DNA from: an uncultured Microbulbifer sp.
Lineage (GTDB): Bacteria > Pseudomonadota > Gammaproteobacteria > Pseudomonadales > Cellvibrionaceae
NCBI RefSeq assembly: GCF_947504145.1
Contig: NZ_CANNGQ010000002.1
Span: 434,001-498,000, forward strand
Length of the DNA: 64,000 bases
Reading direction: 5' to 3'
A model generated the notes under the pieces. The model made no database searches, had not been told where the DNA came from, and was given only the letters and a program-made list of their open reading frames with translations. The stretch's first letter is position 1; each line of letters opens with the position of its first letter. Shown here in pieces: positions 8,579 through 17,326 of the stretch. Position numbers and translations under genes: made by a program.

Positions 8579-9310
8579 TTACAGGAAGCCGGGGTTGTGT
8601 ACTACTAAGTAACCGTTGCGGCGATGGTCCCAGCGATAATAGGTGTCGTACGCGACGAAGTAGTTGAGGCCGTTGAAGCTTACGCTCATCGCTGTGCCCG
8701 GCAGGGTGCGCACGAAGGCGCCAACCGGGGCCTGGGCAACCACATATCCGGCGCCGTTAGGGCGGTAGAACACCCCGTCACTGAAGTAGTAGCCCAGGCC
8801 GCCAAACGTCAGGCTGATATAGCTTTTGGGCAGGCGTTTCCAGCGGTAGCCGTAACCGTAGTGCTTCGGGCGCCAGCGATGTTTGTGTGGGCGATGATGC
8901 GGGCGGTGTGGCTTGTGACTGGGTCTGTGTGCAGGGCGGTGGGGTTTGTGGCCGCCATGCGCTTGTTTCCTGTCGTTGCGGTTTTTGTCGTAGCGGCGGT
9001 CATAGCCTGCGTACTTCAGGTATTTGTGCTTGTCTTTGCCGTGCTGCTTATCCTGTCGGTCGTCTTTTCCTTTGTGGTTTTTGCGGCGGTCCTCACGGGC
9101 ATTTTCGCGGTCCAGGCGGCGGTTGTGGGCATCCCGGCGCTTGTTCTCCATATCCCGTATCTTGGTGTGATGCTGTTTGTTGCGGTCCTGCTGCTGCACG
9201 AACTTGCGGTTGTGGTCGTTGCGGTGGTGGCGGTCGTCCCGGTCCGCCAGTGCCGGGCCGGTGGCCAGCAACAGGCCGGCGGTGGTGATGGCAGTAATCA
9301 GTCTTTTCAT
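8579..9310 (-). CDS. Secreted His/Arg-rich protein with two DUF6515-like units
   Basis: A 243-residue exported protein. Residues 1-22 are a signal peptide ending at ALA. Residues 23-150 are extremely rich in Asp, Arg, Lys, His and Asn with HKPHRP-type repeats, so this part is probably disordered and able to bind metal or polyanions. Residues 160-197 and 203-240 are two copies of the Leu-Pro...Tyr-Tyr...Tyr-Val-Val unit also seen three times in the protein at 1850-2506. The ATG at 9310 is preceded by GGAGAGAAG; the frame is open further upstream, but that part has no signal peptide. Function is unknown. Confidence 0.7.
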   Translation of the reverse strand: MKRLITAITTAGLLLATGPALADRDDRHHRNDHNRKFVQQQDRNKQHHTKIRDMENKRRDAHNRRLDRENAREDRRKNHKGKDDRQDKQHGKDKHKYLKYAGYDRRYDKNRNDRKQAHGGHKPHRPAHRPSHKPHRPHHRPHKHRWRPKHYGYGYRWKRLPKSYISLTFGGLGYYFSDGVFYRPNGAGYVVAQAPVGAFVRTLPGTAMSVSFNGLNYFVAYDTYYRWDHRRNGYLVVHNPGFL

Positions 9311-9550
9311 GGCTTCTCTCCACAGCCGCCGGTGCGGCTTGTCGGTGCCCGTTATCGTGGGCTTTCTGGCTAACTTGGGACCAGTGTGCCCGGAGTACAC
9401 TGAATCCTTCCTGAACCAGCCCCGCAAGTTTGTTAACCCGTAGCCAAAAACCGAACTCGACCAATGTTTTGATCTGGTTCACGTTATTTGTTCCGCCCGG
9501 CGCCGGAAGGTAATATGCCGCCCGTGTATACCTCTGGCGGATCCCCGGCA

Positions 9551-10399
9551 ATGCAAGTTTTTCACCATGTGGCCAGCCTGCGCGAAGCGCTGGGCCAGGC
9601 CCGCCGCGATGGCAAGACCATCGGTTTCGTACCCACCATGGGCAACCTCCACGCCGCCCACATCGAGCTGGTGAATCTGGCCCGGCAGCAGTGCGACCTG
9701 GTGGTGGTCTCCATCTTCGTCAACCGTCTGCAATTTGGCCTGAACGAAGACTGGGATACCTACCCCCGCACCATGCAGGAAGACATGGCCAAACTGCGTG
9801 CGGCAGATTGTGACTACCTGTTCCACCCGGAAGAGGCCGAGATCTACCCCAACGGTATGGACCAGCAGACCCGTGTGGTGTGCCCGGCCATGACGGATGT
9901 GCTGTGCGGTGCGAGCCGCCCGGGCCACTTTGAGGGGGTAACGACGGTTGTCGCCAAGCTGTTCAATATTGTGCAGCCGGACAAGGCGGTATTCGGCATC
10001 AAGGACTTCCAGCAGCTGGCGGTGATCCGCCGCATGGTCGAAGACCTGTGCATTCCGGTTGAGGTGGTTGCGGCACCGGTACATCGGGAAGAAGATGGCC
10101 TGGCAATGAGCTCACGCAATGGTTATCTCACCGAGGAGGAGCGGCCGAAGGTGGCGGTGTTGAACCAGTCGCTGAACTGGGCGCGTACAGAAATCGAAAA
10201 TGGCCGCCGGGATTTCGCCGCACTGGAGGACGAGGCGAAAACACGGATTGAAATAGCGGGATTCAAGGTAGATTACTTTTCCATCTGTAACAGCAAGGAT
10301 CTGCAACCCGCTGCACACGATGATCGCGCGATCACGCTACTGGGCGCTATGTACACCAGCGGTGCACGCCTGATTGATAACGTTTCTTTGAGTATGTAA
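9551..10399 (+). CDS. panC: Pantothenate synthetase with atypical motif residues
   Basis: A 282-residue enzyme that joins pantoate and beta-alanine using ATP in coenzyme A synthesis. The ATG of MQVFHHVAS matches the usual PanC N-terminus; an in-frame ATG 37 bases upstream is less likely. [12 protein letters not shown] (His34, His37) is the HIGH-type motif but carries Ala where the family has Gly. FVNRLQFG has Arg59 where Pro is usual, and FGIKDFQQ has Ile150 in place of the usual Glu. [20 protein letters not shown] and MSSRN are intact. It is followed after 16 bases by panD, which makes beta-alanine. Probably functional, but divergent. Confidence 0.85.
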   Translation: MQVFHHVASLREALGQARRDGKTIGFVPTMGNLHAAHIELVNLARQQCDLVVVSIFVNRLQFGLNEDWDTYPRTMQEDMAKLRAADCDYLFHPEEAEIYPNGMDQQTRVVCPAMTDVLCGASRPGHFEGVTTVVAKLFNIVQPDKAVFGIKDFQQLAVIRRMVEDLCIPVEVVAAPVHREEDGLAMSSRNGYLTEEERPKVAVLNQSLNWARTEIENGRRDFAALEDEAKTRIEIAGFKVDYFSICNSKDLQPAAHDDRAITLLGAMYTSGARLIDNVSLSM

Positions 10400-10415
10400 A
10401 GGTAGGGATCTGTTT

Positions 10416-10805
10416 ATGCAAATTGAGATGCTGAAGGGCAAACTGCATATGGCCGCGGTCACCCAGGCGGAGCTCTGGTATGACGGTTCCTGCGCGATTG
10501 ATGAAGATCTGGTTGAGCTGGCTGGGCTGCGCGAGTTTGAGAAGATCGATATTTACAATGTTTCGAATGGGGAACGTTTTCACACCTACGTGATTCTCGC
10601 GGAGCGTGGTTCCGGGATTATTTCTATGAACGGTGCGGCGGCGCGTCGAGTACAGGTGGGAGATCGGGTGATCATCGCCGCCTATGCGCAGATGTCTGAA
10701 TCTGAGGCAGATTCATTTAAGCCCAAGCTGGTTTATCTGGATGAGCGGAACCGGGTCGAGCGGAGCGCGAACACAATTCCTGTTCAGAAGTTAGAGTCGG
10801 TATAA
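10416..10805 (+). CDS. panD: Aspartate 1-decarboxylase proenzyme
   Basis: A 129-residue pyruvoyl-dependent enzyme that decarboxylates aspartate to beta-alanine for pantothenate synthesis. The self-cleavage site Gly-Ser lies in YDGSCAID (Gly24-Ser25). Lys9 in GKLH, the [13 protein letters not shown] block and SMNGAAAR match the family. It sits 16 bases downstream of panC, so substrate supply and use are probably co-transcribed. The start ATG is at 10416. Confidence 0.93.
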   Translation: MQIEMLKGKLHMAAVTQAELWYDGSCAIDEDLVELAGLREFEKIDIYNVSNGERFHTYVILAERGSGIISMNGAAARRVQVGDRVIIAAYAQMSESEADSFKPKLVYLDERNRVERSANTIPVQKLESV

Positions 10806-10954
10806 ATTGCTAAGTTAGCAGGGGAAACCTCGGTCGCCGATTCCTGTAGGTGAGGCCTGGGAGTCGGTTGTACCCATTCCTGGGTTGCTGGAGTGGTCGC
10901 GGATTGCCAGGCCGTGAGATTGTCAGTAGTATCATCGAAAAAAGTAGCGATGAA

Positions 10955-11875
10955 ATGCGGGACAGACACCCTCCACTCAATGCCATGTTGTGCTTTGTCA
11001 GTGCAGCACGGACCCTCAACTTCAGCCGTTCGGCAGAAGATCTGTGTGTCACCCGATCTGCGATAAGCCGGCAAATCCGCGGATTGGAAGAGTTTCTCGG
11101 CCTTCAACTATTCGAACGCTGCAATAAAAATCTGGCGCTTACGTCGGCTGGTAAACAATACTTCGAAGCAATTGCCCCCTTATTTGTAGAGCTAAAAGCG
11201 GCAACCGATCGCTTGGTGACGGGACGGGCAGAACAAAGTTTCCGTCTGAATGTTTCCGCCACATTTAATGCGATGTGGCTAATGAGTCGCCTATCGAGCC
11301 TCGAAGCGCTTTCTCCCGGCTTCTCCATCTCCTTTATCACAAACAACGTCGATGCCAGCTACCCGGCACTGGATCTTGGCGGATCTATGGATGCTGCAAT
11401 TCGCCTTGGCCGAGGAGACTGGCAGGACTGCCTGTTTGACAAGCTATTCGATATTCCCATTCAGATCATGGGCGCGCCAAAGCTGATCGGCCGGACCACG
11501 CCCTTTGAAAATCTGGAGTCGTTGGCCGAATACGACTGGCTGCACTATAAGCATCTGCCAGATTTGTGGCCCCAGTGGCTCGCCGCAGCGGGCGTTCCAG
11601 AACTGAAATCTAAGAAGCGCAATATCATTCTGGATAATGTGGCTGTAGCCTCCCAGGCCGCCGCAGATGGTTTGGGTTTGATCCCGATGTACATGCCTCT
11701 GACAGCGCCGCTTATCGCGGATGGCAGAGTGGCATGCGCACACAGTTTTGCCATGCTGAAGGAAGAATCTTACTACCTGCTCTATCCAAAAAATTATGCA
11801 CAAAATCCGGCGACCGTTTTTTTCCGGAATTGGCTACTTCAAGAAGCCAATGCACCGGAGAGCGTTCATCCTTAA
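10955..11875 (+). CDS. LysR-family transcriptional regulator (GcvA-like), first of two paralogues
   Basis: A 306-residue LysR regulator. The N-terminal winged helix-turn-helix spans about residues 5-65 (FVSAARTLNFSRSAEDLCVTRSAISRQI). The rest is a type 2 periplasmic-binding fold that would sense a small co-inducer. PPLNAM, the AARTL motif and VTRSAISRQI are of the GcvA/AmpR subgroup. The start chosen is the ATG of MRDRHPPLN, which places the helix-turn-helix at the usual distance; upstream residues look non-coding. It is clearly paralogous to the LysR at 20273-21214; the two bracket the catabolic genes and may control them. Confidence 0.85.
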   Translation: MRDRHPPLNAMLCFVSAARTLNFSRSAEDLCVTRSAISRQIRGLEEFLGLQLFERCNKNLALTSAGKQYFEAIAPLFVELKAATDRLVTGRAEQSFRLNVSATFNAMWLMSRLSSLEALSPGFSISFITNNVDASYPALDLGGSMDAAIRLGRGDWQDCLFDKLFDIPIQIMGAPKLIGRTTPFENLESLAEYDWLHYKHLPDLWPQWLAAAGVPELKSKKRNIILDNVAVASQAAADGLGLIPMYMPLTAPLIADGRVACAHSFAMLKEESYYLLYPKNYAQNPATVFFRNWLLQEANAPESVHP

Positions 11876-11948
11876 ACCCGGGCCTGCTACCCCTGGCCTC
11901 AGGCTTCTAATCCCGTATCTTTTCACATTCTAGCGTCGCAAACTGGAT

Positions 11949-13310
11949 TCAGTGGGCCTGGCTGGTCTCATGGCTTGCAAGGCTCGCGCGGTAGTGCGGC
12001 AGGGCTCGCCAGAGCAGCAAGGCGGAAATAGTGAGTGCACACCCGGGTGCCAGCACTAATGAATAACGCAGGAGGTTCGGGTCTTCAAACACGTAGTCCG
12101 TGGCGAGTGCAATGCTCAAGGGCCCCAGCCCCAACCCAATGATGTTGACGACAAACAGATACAGCGCCGATATTTGCCCGCGCATATTCGCCGGCACCAC
12201 TTCCTGAATGGCCGCCGGCCCCAATCCCATCATAAAGTTGGTGAAATAGGTTGATATGGATAGCAGTATCAGTACGCCTGTGAGTGACGGCATCAACGGA
12301 TAAAGCAGTGTTGGTGCCAGCCCCAGTAGCGCCGCATACAGTGCTGTGCGTGGTTTACCATCTTGCCGTCCGCGCTGCCCCAACCAATCTGCAATACGGC
12401 CGCCGCTGACGACACCTGCCGAGCCAAAGATCAAAACGATCAAGCCAAAGGCAAGGCCGGCTTCGGCGAACCCCAGTTGATGGGTGCGAATAAGAAAGCT
12501 CGGCACCCAGGCCACGGAACCGTAGCCGGCCAAGGATGCCAGTGCGGCGCCGAGAATCAGCAGGATAAGGGTGCGGCGGTTGTGCCGCAAGAACTGCCAG
12601 ACATCTGCCAGTGGAATCGCAGTACCACCGGCGTTGGCGCGACGGGGTTCGCGCAGGGTGAGTACGAATGGAACCAGTAGCAGCCCGGGCAGCCCGACAG
12701 CCAGGAATACCAGCTGCCAGGAGCGGATTTCCCCAATGAGCGGAACCACCACGCTGTCTATATTCACCGCCCAGGCAACCACAGCGCCGCCGGCGATCAG
12801 TGCCAATCCGCCGCCGATATAAATACCCATGGAGTAGACACCGATGGCGGCGGCCAGGTTTTTGCGATCAACGCTATCGGCAATGAGGGAGTAAGCCGCT
12901 GGTGACAGTGAGGCCTCACCCACGCCAACGCCCATCCGCGCGACAAACAGTTGCCAGTACTGTCCTGCCAGGCCACAAACCGCTGTGGCTAAACTCCATA
13001 AGGTTAATCCAGTGGCGATAAGCCCGCGCCGGCTAACTGTATCGGCGAGGCGCCCCATCGGTAAACCAAGAATGGTGTAGAACAAGGCGAATGAAAGCCC
13101 CTGTAGCAAGCTCACCTGGGTGTCGGATATCCCCAGGTCGCGTTTCATCGGCTCCACTAACAGGCTAAGTATCTGGCGGTCAATAAATGAAAATGTATAG
13201 GCCACCAGTAGTATGCCGATCATATACCACGCATAGCGACTTGATTTTGCGGCGACTCTACCGGCAGCGATAGACTCGGCAACGGGAATTTTTAAACCTT
13301 CTGTGTGCAT
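11949..13310 (-). CDS. MFS transporter (spinster-like)
   Basis: A 453-residue inner-membrane carrier with about 12 hydrophobic segments. The loop 2-3 signature GLPMGRLADTVSRRGLIATG and the first-helix FSFIDRQILSLLVEPMKRDLGISDTQ are typical of the spinster-like MFS branch common in organisms that degrade aromatics or lipids. It is the last gene of a minus-strand series, starting 15 bases after the alcohol dehydrogenase stop and with a GGAG site before the ATG. The substrate is unknown; uptake of the compound metabolised by the island is inferred. Confidence 0.82.
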   Translation of the reverse strand: MHTEGLKIPVAESIAAGRVAAKSSRYAWYMIGILLVAYTFSFIDRQILSLLVEPMKRDLGISDTQVSLLQGLSFALFYTILGLPMGRLADTVSRRGLIATGLTLWSLATAVCGLAGQYWQLFVARMGVGVGEASLSPAAYSLIADSVDRKNLAAAIGVYSMGIYIGGGLALIAGGAVVAWAVNIDSVVVPLIGEIRSWQLVFLAVGLPGLLLVPFVLTLREPRRANAGGTAIPLADVWQFLRHNRRTLILLILGAALASLAGYGSVAWVPSFLIRTHQLGFAEAGLAFGLIVLIFGSAGVVSGGRIADWLGQRGRQDGKPRTALYAALLGLAPTLLYPLMPSLTGVLILLSISTYFTNFMMGLGPAAIQEVVPANMRGQISALYLFVVNIIGLGLGPLSIALATDYVFEDPNLLRYSLVLAPGCALTISALLLWRALPHYRASLASHETSQAH

Positions 13311-13325
13311 GTTGGGAACTCCGAA

Positions 13326-14486
13326 TTAGTACGCGGCGCGGTAAATCTGCAGTGCATCCTGCTCTGATACCGTACGTGGATTGTTGACCAGCAACCTCTG
13401 CTGCTGCATGGCATCACGGGCCAGACCGCTCAGGCTCTGTTCCGGTACTTGGACTGCGCGCAACTGATTCGGGAGTTCCAGCTTTGCAATCAGCTGTTCA
13501 ATGTAGTGAATCAAATCGAGACTTCTCTGCGTTGGGTCTGGGGCTACACCTGCGTCATTCTTCACTATGATCTCGGCCAGTTCCGAATAAAGCGGCGCCG
13601 CTACCGGTAAATTAAAGCGCATGACATGCGGTAATACGAGCGAATTACTGAGCCCGTGGGGGATATGAAAATGGCCGCCCAGCGGATAGGCGAGTGCGTG
13701 AACGGCGGCAACCGGCGCATTGGCAAATGCCTGCCCGGCGAGGAGCGAACCCAGTAGCATCGCACTGCGGGCGTCGCGGTTTTGTCCGTCGTAAACCACC
13801 GTCTCGATGTTACTGCTGAGTAACCTCAGAGCTTCTTTGGCAAGCATGTCTGAGTAAGGATTTTTTTTGATCGCACTGGTGTAGGCTTCGATCGCATGCA
13901 CCATCGCGTCGATACCTGTGGCCGCGGTAACCTGCGGCGGTAGGCCGAGAGTCAGGTCTGCATCCAATAGCGCAATATCGGGCAACAACTGCGGCGACAC
14001 CACTCCGGCTTTGGTGGTTTCACCGGTGGTGATAATGGCGATGGGCGTGACTTCTGAGCCAGTCCCTGCGGTAGTGGGGATTTGGATCAAGGGCAGCCGG
14101 CTACCCTTGATATTGCCCACGCCGTAAGCATCTTCCAATGCGAGTTGTGTGTGAAATAGTGCAGCGACCAGTTTGGCCACGTCCATCGAACTGCCGCCAC
14201 CGAATCCAATCACACCGTCGATATTGTGGTCCCGCGCAAACTCGATGGCATCTTCGACAATAGATTCTGGCGGGTCTGCAACGACGTCGGTATACAGTAG
14301 ACACTCAACGCCGGCCTTCGTCAGTGAGTCTACCGCTGACTGGTGCAGGCCTGCATCAACAAGGCCGCGGTCCGTTACCAGTAAAACCCGCAGAGTCCCC
14401 AGGTTCACGCTGAGCTCGCCGAGCCTGGCTATTGCGCCGGGTTCACAGACGATGGATTTACACGAGTCAAAATTGAAGTGCGACAT
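13326..14486 (-). CDS. Iron-containing alcohol dehydrogenase (4-hydroxybutyrate dehydrogenase candidate)
   Basis: A group III Fe-dependent alcohol dehydrogenase of 386 residues. The NAD-binding GFGGGSSMDVAK and PTTAGTGSEVT motifs are present. The metal ligands are visible in TGIDAMVHAIEAY and in AVHALAYPLGGHFHIPHG. Family members oxidise short-chain alcohols such as 4-hydroxybutyrate, lactaldehyde or 1,3-propanediol. The neighbouring succinate-semialdehyde-type dehydrogenase makes 4-hydroxybutyrate an attractive substrate, but this is inference. It is co-directional with the TonB receptor upstream and the MFS gene downstream. Confidence 0.85.
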   Translation of the reverse strand: MSHFNFDSCKSIVCEPGAIARLGELSVNLGTLRVLLVTDRGLVDAGLHQSAVDSLTKAGVECLLYTDVVADPPESIVEDAIEFARDHNIDGVIGFGGGSSMDVAKLVAALFHTQLALEDAYGVGNIKGSRLPLIQIPTTAGTGSEVTPIAIITTGETTKAGVVSPQLLPDIALLDADLTLGLPPQVTAATGIDAMVHAIEAYTSAIKKNPYSDMLAKEALRLLSSNIETVVYDGQNRDARSAMLLGSLLAGQAFANAPVAAVHALAYPLGGHFHIPHGLSNSLVLPHVMRFNLPVAAPLYSELAEIIVKNDAGVAPDPTQRSLDLIHYIEQLIAKLELPNQLRAVQVPEQSLSGLARDAMQQQRLLVNNPRTVSEQDALQIYRAAY

Positions 14487-14507
14487 GAAAAGCTACCGGA
14501 TAAAAAG

Positions 14508-14547
14508 CGCAAGCGATCCGAGTTTCAAACATTAAGCATCGCTTGCG
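14508..14547 (-). terminator. Attenuator-type hairpin between TonB receptor and alcohol dehydrogenase genes
   Basis: CGCAAGCGAT (14508-14517) and ATCGCTTGCG (14538-14547) are perfect 10-bp arms with a 20-base loop. On the minus strand the stem is followed directly by CTTTTTAT and then, 21 bases past the stem, by the dehydrogenase start. It could terminate part of the receptor transcript and lower expression of the enzyme and transporter genes. Confidence 0.55.
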
Positions 14548-14570
14548 AAAAGGGAGTCACTGGTAGGTAT

Positions 14571-14603
14571 GTGCAGGCGGAAATAATGCGTTGCCGCCTG
14601 CAC
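14571..14603 (-). other. Stem-loop 3' of the TonB receptor gene
   Basis: GTGCAGGCGG (14571-14580) and CCGCCTGCAC (14594-14603) form a perfect 10-bp stem with a 13-base loop, starting 9 bases past the receptor stop on the minus strand. There is no T-tract, so a role in stabilising the 3' end of the mRNA is as likely as termination. Confidence 0.5.
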
Positions 14604-14612
14604 ACCAGATTT

Positions 14613-17252
14613 TTAGAAGTTGTATTTAGCGCGTGCGTAAAATACACGACCCAGAGGGCTGTGCTGTTTGGGATCGTAGCTAAGATTCGCGCCGTTATAC
14701 GCGCGCGGCGGCGCCTCATCCAGCAGGTTCTGAATGCCGACGCTAAGAGTCGTTTCAGCGTCATCGCTCAGGCCAAACGCAAACCTCTGGCTGTACTGAG
14801 TATCCAGCGTTACAAAGGAATCTACACCCTGTTGTTCGGTGGATGGTACCGCTTGGCGCATGTCATAGCTGGAGGTGTAATTGACGTTCAGGCCAGCTGA
14901 CTGGTTGTCGGACATCCAATTGATTGAGAGGTTTGCCTTGGTTTCTGGCATGGACCGCGCAAAATTGTCGTAGTTGAAGTAGCCGGCCGCTTCCACAGTG
15001 TCGCTCGCTTCATTAGTGAGTTCATAACTCAGGAAGCGCGCAATATTCAGTGTCGTTGACCACTGATCACTGATCTGCCAGATGGACTCAAAGTCAATTC
15101 CCGCCACGTCAACACTGGAGGAGTTGAAGTACTCGACGTTGATTCCGGACAGGTTGCCGAACTGATCGCGCTGAATGTCAGACCCATTCAGGTTGGCCAG
15201 TAGTTTGCCTTGAGCATTTTCTACGGTAATAAGGTTGGTGTAATCAACACGCCAGTAATCAAGCTTGAAATCCAGGTTGTCAGTTGGCTGGAAAATAACA
15301 CCAAGGTTGTAGTTTTCAGACTCTTCGGGTTTCAGCGCTTCAGAACCCGTAGCGGCTACACGAATAAACGCAACACCGCCTTTGGTTGTGCCATCGGCGT
15401 TGAAATCTTGAATGCCGTTGAGGGTGACTGCCGTCGCGTATTGCTGTGATAGCGAAGCCTGGCGAAATGCTGTGCTTGCTGAGGCGCGCAGTGTCCATTG
15501 ATCTGAAATCTGCCAGCGAGCGGCAAGCTTCGGGTCGAAGCTGCTATCGGTATCCAGATTTTCATAGCGCAGCGCGCCGGTAAGCTCGAGATTGTCGGTA
15601 AGCGGTGCTTTGACCTCGGTAAATATGGCCGCCCCACTGCGAGAAACATCCACATGAGACAGGCCACCCAAGAAAATAAGGTCGACAGGGACTGGGTTAC
15701 CATTGGCGTCTTTTTTGAGCTCGTAGACATCATCAGTATCCACAGCGAAGCCTTCGTTACGAACCTGTACCCCGGTCGCAAAGCTCAGCGTTCCAGCAGG
15801 TAGTTCGATGAGATCTCCACTGATAACCGCATCCCATACCAGAAGGTCGGTTTCACGAGTTGCTTTGGTTTCATAGGAAAAATCGTCGATCACACCCGGG
15901 CTATTACTGGTCGGAGAGAATGGGTTGAACCATTCGTCATTGTTCGGGCCGCCGGTTCCGCTGAGACCCGCAAGCAACCGGGACTTGAGCGTGTCTTGTT
16001 GAAACTGTGTGTAACTATTGGCGCTGTAGGTTAGCGCGGTATCCCAAGACAGGCCGCCGGCGGTATCTCCGGTTAACTGCACTGAGGTGCGCAGCGTATC
16101 GTTCTCACGCGCTGCAGTCGGAGGTTCAAAGCCGGCACCCAGCGGGCGGCCGAGCCAAATAACCGGTACACCGAACGGGTTGCCGGGGTGATCTGAACCG
16201 ATAACGGGGAATGTCAAATCTGGATAGCTGGGCGACTGCGGATTGTCGGTGACTTCGCTCGTTGAGTATCCGAGTTCCGCAAATAACTCCACTCCACCGG
16301 TGAACTGTTGGGTCAGATTGCCGTATACCTGCGCGTGGTTCTCTGTATTAACCAGGTTGTAATATTCGCCGTAGTGAAAGCCACAGTTTACACCGCTGGG
16401 CTGCGGAATCAGCACACCTTCCTTATTGTCGGTACACCCAGCATCCGGTACCGACTCGAAGGGCATATAAGTGCCGGCGTATGCGCCGCTGGCCACCGTG
16501 ACTGGTGCTGCGGCATAAGGAAGAAAGGAGTTTCCGAGCGAGCTGATGGCATTGTCGACAAGTTCGGGCCGATCCGCTCCATTGAGTGGCGTGCGGTCAA
16601 GATAATGCGCGGAGATAGTAAAGCGCGTATCGTCATCTCCACCACCCCAGACCATGCCAAAATTTGTATCCTGCTGGCCGCCATCGCTCGTCCTGCGAAC
16701 GCCACCGTTTATTTCAACACCCTCGAAATCGCTGCGCAGAATAAAGTTTACTACACCGGCAACCGCGTCGGACCCGTATGCAGAAGCGGCGCCCTCTTTC
16801 AGTACTTCCACGCGTTCAATGGCATCGACTGGAATCGTGCTGGTATCGACAAATACGCTCCCGTCATTGCTGAGAGCCCCGGATATAGTTTGTCGCCGGC
16901 CATTGATCAGCACCAGGGTGGAACTCAGACCCAAACCACGCAGATTTACGTTCGAAGTACCCTGGGTTGAACCCTGAGTAAAGGAATCAGCCTGATTTTC
17001 TGAACCGGAGATTAAAGGCAGTTTGGCAATCACATCGGCTACCGTCGTGGCTCCGATGGAATCGATAAACTCACGGCCCACTACTTGAACCGGAACCGCC
17101 GCATCGCCAGGTGATGACTTGATATAGGATCCGGTCACCAGAACCTCTTCTAGAACGCCGTTATCCTGTGCCGCGACAACGCTGGATCCGCCCGAGATGA
17201 CTAGGGATATGGCAACGCCCAGTGTTTTTTTATTAGAAAATCTTGTATTCAT
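14613..17252 (-). CDS. TonB-dependent outer-membrane receptor in catabolic island
   Basis: An 879-residue outer-membrane receptor. A signal peptide (residues 1-28) precedes a TonB-box-like EEVLVTGSYIK segment. A plug domain follows (VNLRGLGLSSTLVLINGRR, VEVLKEGAASAYGSDAVAGVVNF) and then a beta-barrel ending in an aromatic C-terminal strand (YARAKYNF). The IxSSPGDAAVPV...NLRGLG plug style is common in marine gammaproteobacterial receptors for organic nutrients. It lies between the esterase gene (gap 74 bases upstream) and the alcohol dehydrogenase gene on the same strand. The ligand is probably the compound the island degrades or an oligomer of it. The start is preceded by AGAGAGA. Confidence 0.88.
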   Translation of the reverse strand: MNTRFSNKKTLGVAISLVISGGSSVVAAQDNGVLEEVLVTGSYIKSSPGDAAVPVQVVGREFIDSIGATTVADVIAKLPLISGSENQADSFTQGSTQGTSNVNLRGLGLSSTLVLINGRRQTISGALSNDGSVFVDTSTIPVDAIERVEVLKEGAASAYGSDAVAGVVNFILRSDFEGVEINGGVRRTSDGGQQDTNFGMVWGGGDDDTRFTISAHYLDRTPLNGADRPELVDNAISSLGNSFLPYAAAPVTVASGAYAGTYMPFESVPDAGCTDNKEGVLIPQPSGVNCGFHYGEYYNLVNTENHAQVYGNLTQQFTGGVELFAELGYSTSEVTDNPQSPSYPDLTFPVIGSDHPGNPFGVPVIWLGRPLGAGFEPPTAARENDTLRTSVQLTGDTAGGLSWDTALTYSANSYTQFQQDTLKSRLLAGLSGTGGPNNDEWFNPFSPTSNSPGVIDDFSYETKATRETDLLVWDAVISGDLIELPAGTLSFATGVQVRNEGFAVDTDDVYELKKDANGNPVPVDLIFLGGLSHVDVSRSGAAIFTEVKAPLTDNLELTGALRYENLDTDSSFDPKLAARWQISDQWTLRASASTAFRQASLSQQYATAVTLNGIQDFNADGTTKGGVAFIRVAATGSEALKPEESENYNLGVIFQPTDNLDFKLDYWRVDYTNLITVENAQGKLLANLNGSDIQRDQFGNLSGINVEYFNSSSVDVAGIDFESIWQISDQWSTTLNIARFLSYELTNEASDTVEAAGYFNYDNFARSMPETKANLSINWMSDNQSAGLNVNYTSSYDMRQAVPSTEQQGVDSFVTLDTQYSQRFAFGLSDDAETTLSVGIQNLLDEAPPRAYNGANLSYDPKQHSPLGRVFYARAKYNF

Positions 17253-17326
17253 CGCTATCTCTCTTTTTATTAAAACGGTTGTAGTTATGGTTACCTCAAC
17301 TGTTACTGCGCAGTCAGACTTATATT

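Noticed and set aside
8624-9373. Hydrophobic plus-strand frame opposite the second DUF6515-type gene
   Set aside because: The hydrophobic Val/Ala/Leu composition is what the complement of Arg/His/Asp codons gives; the minus-strand frame has a signal peptide, ribosome binding site and terminator.
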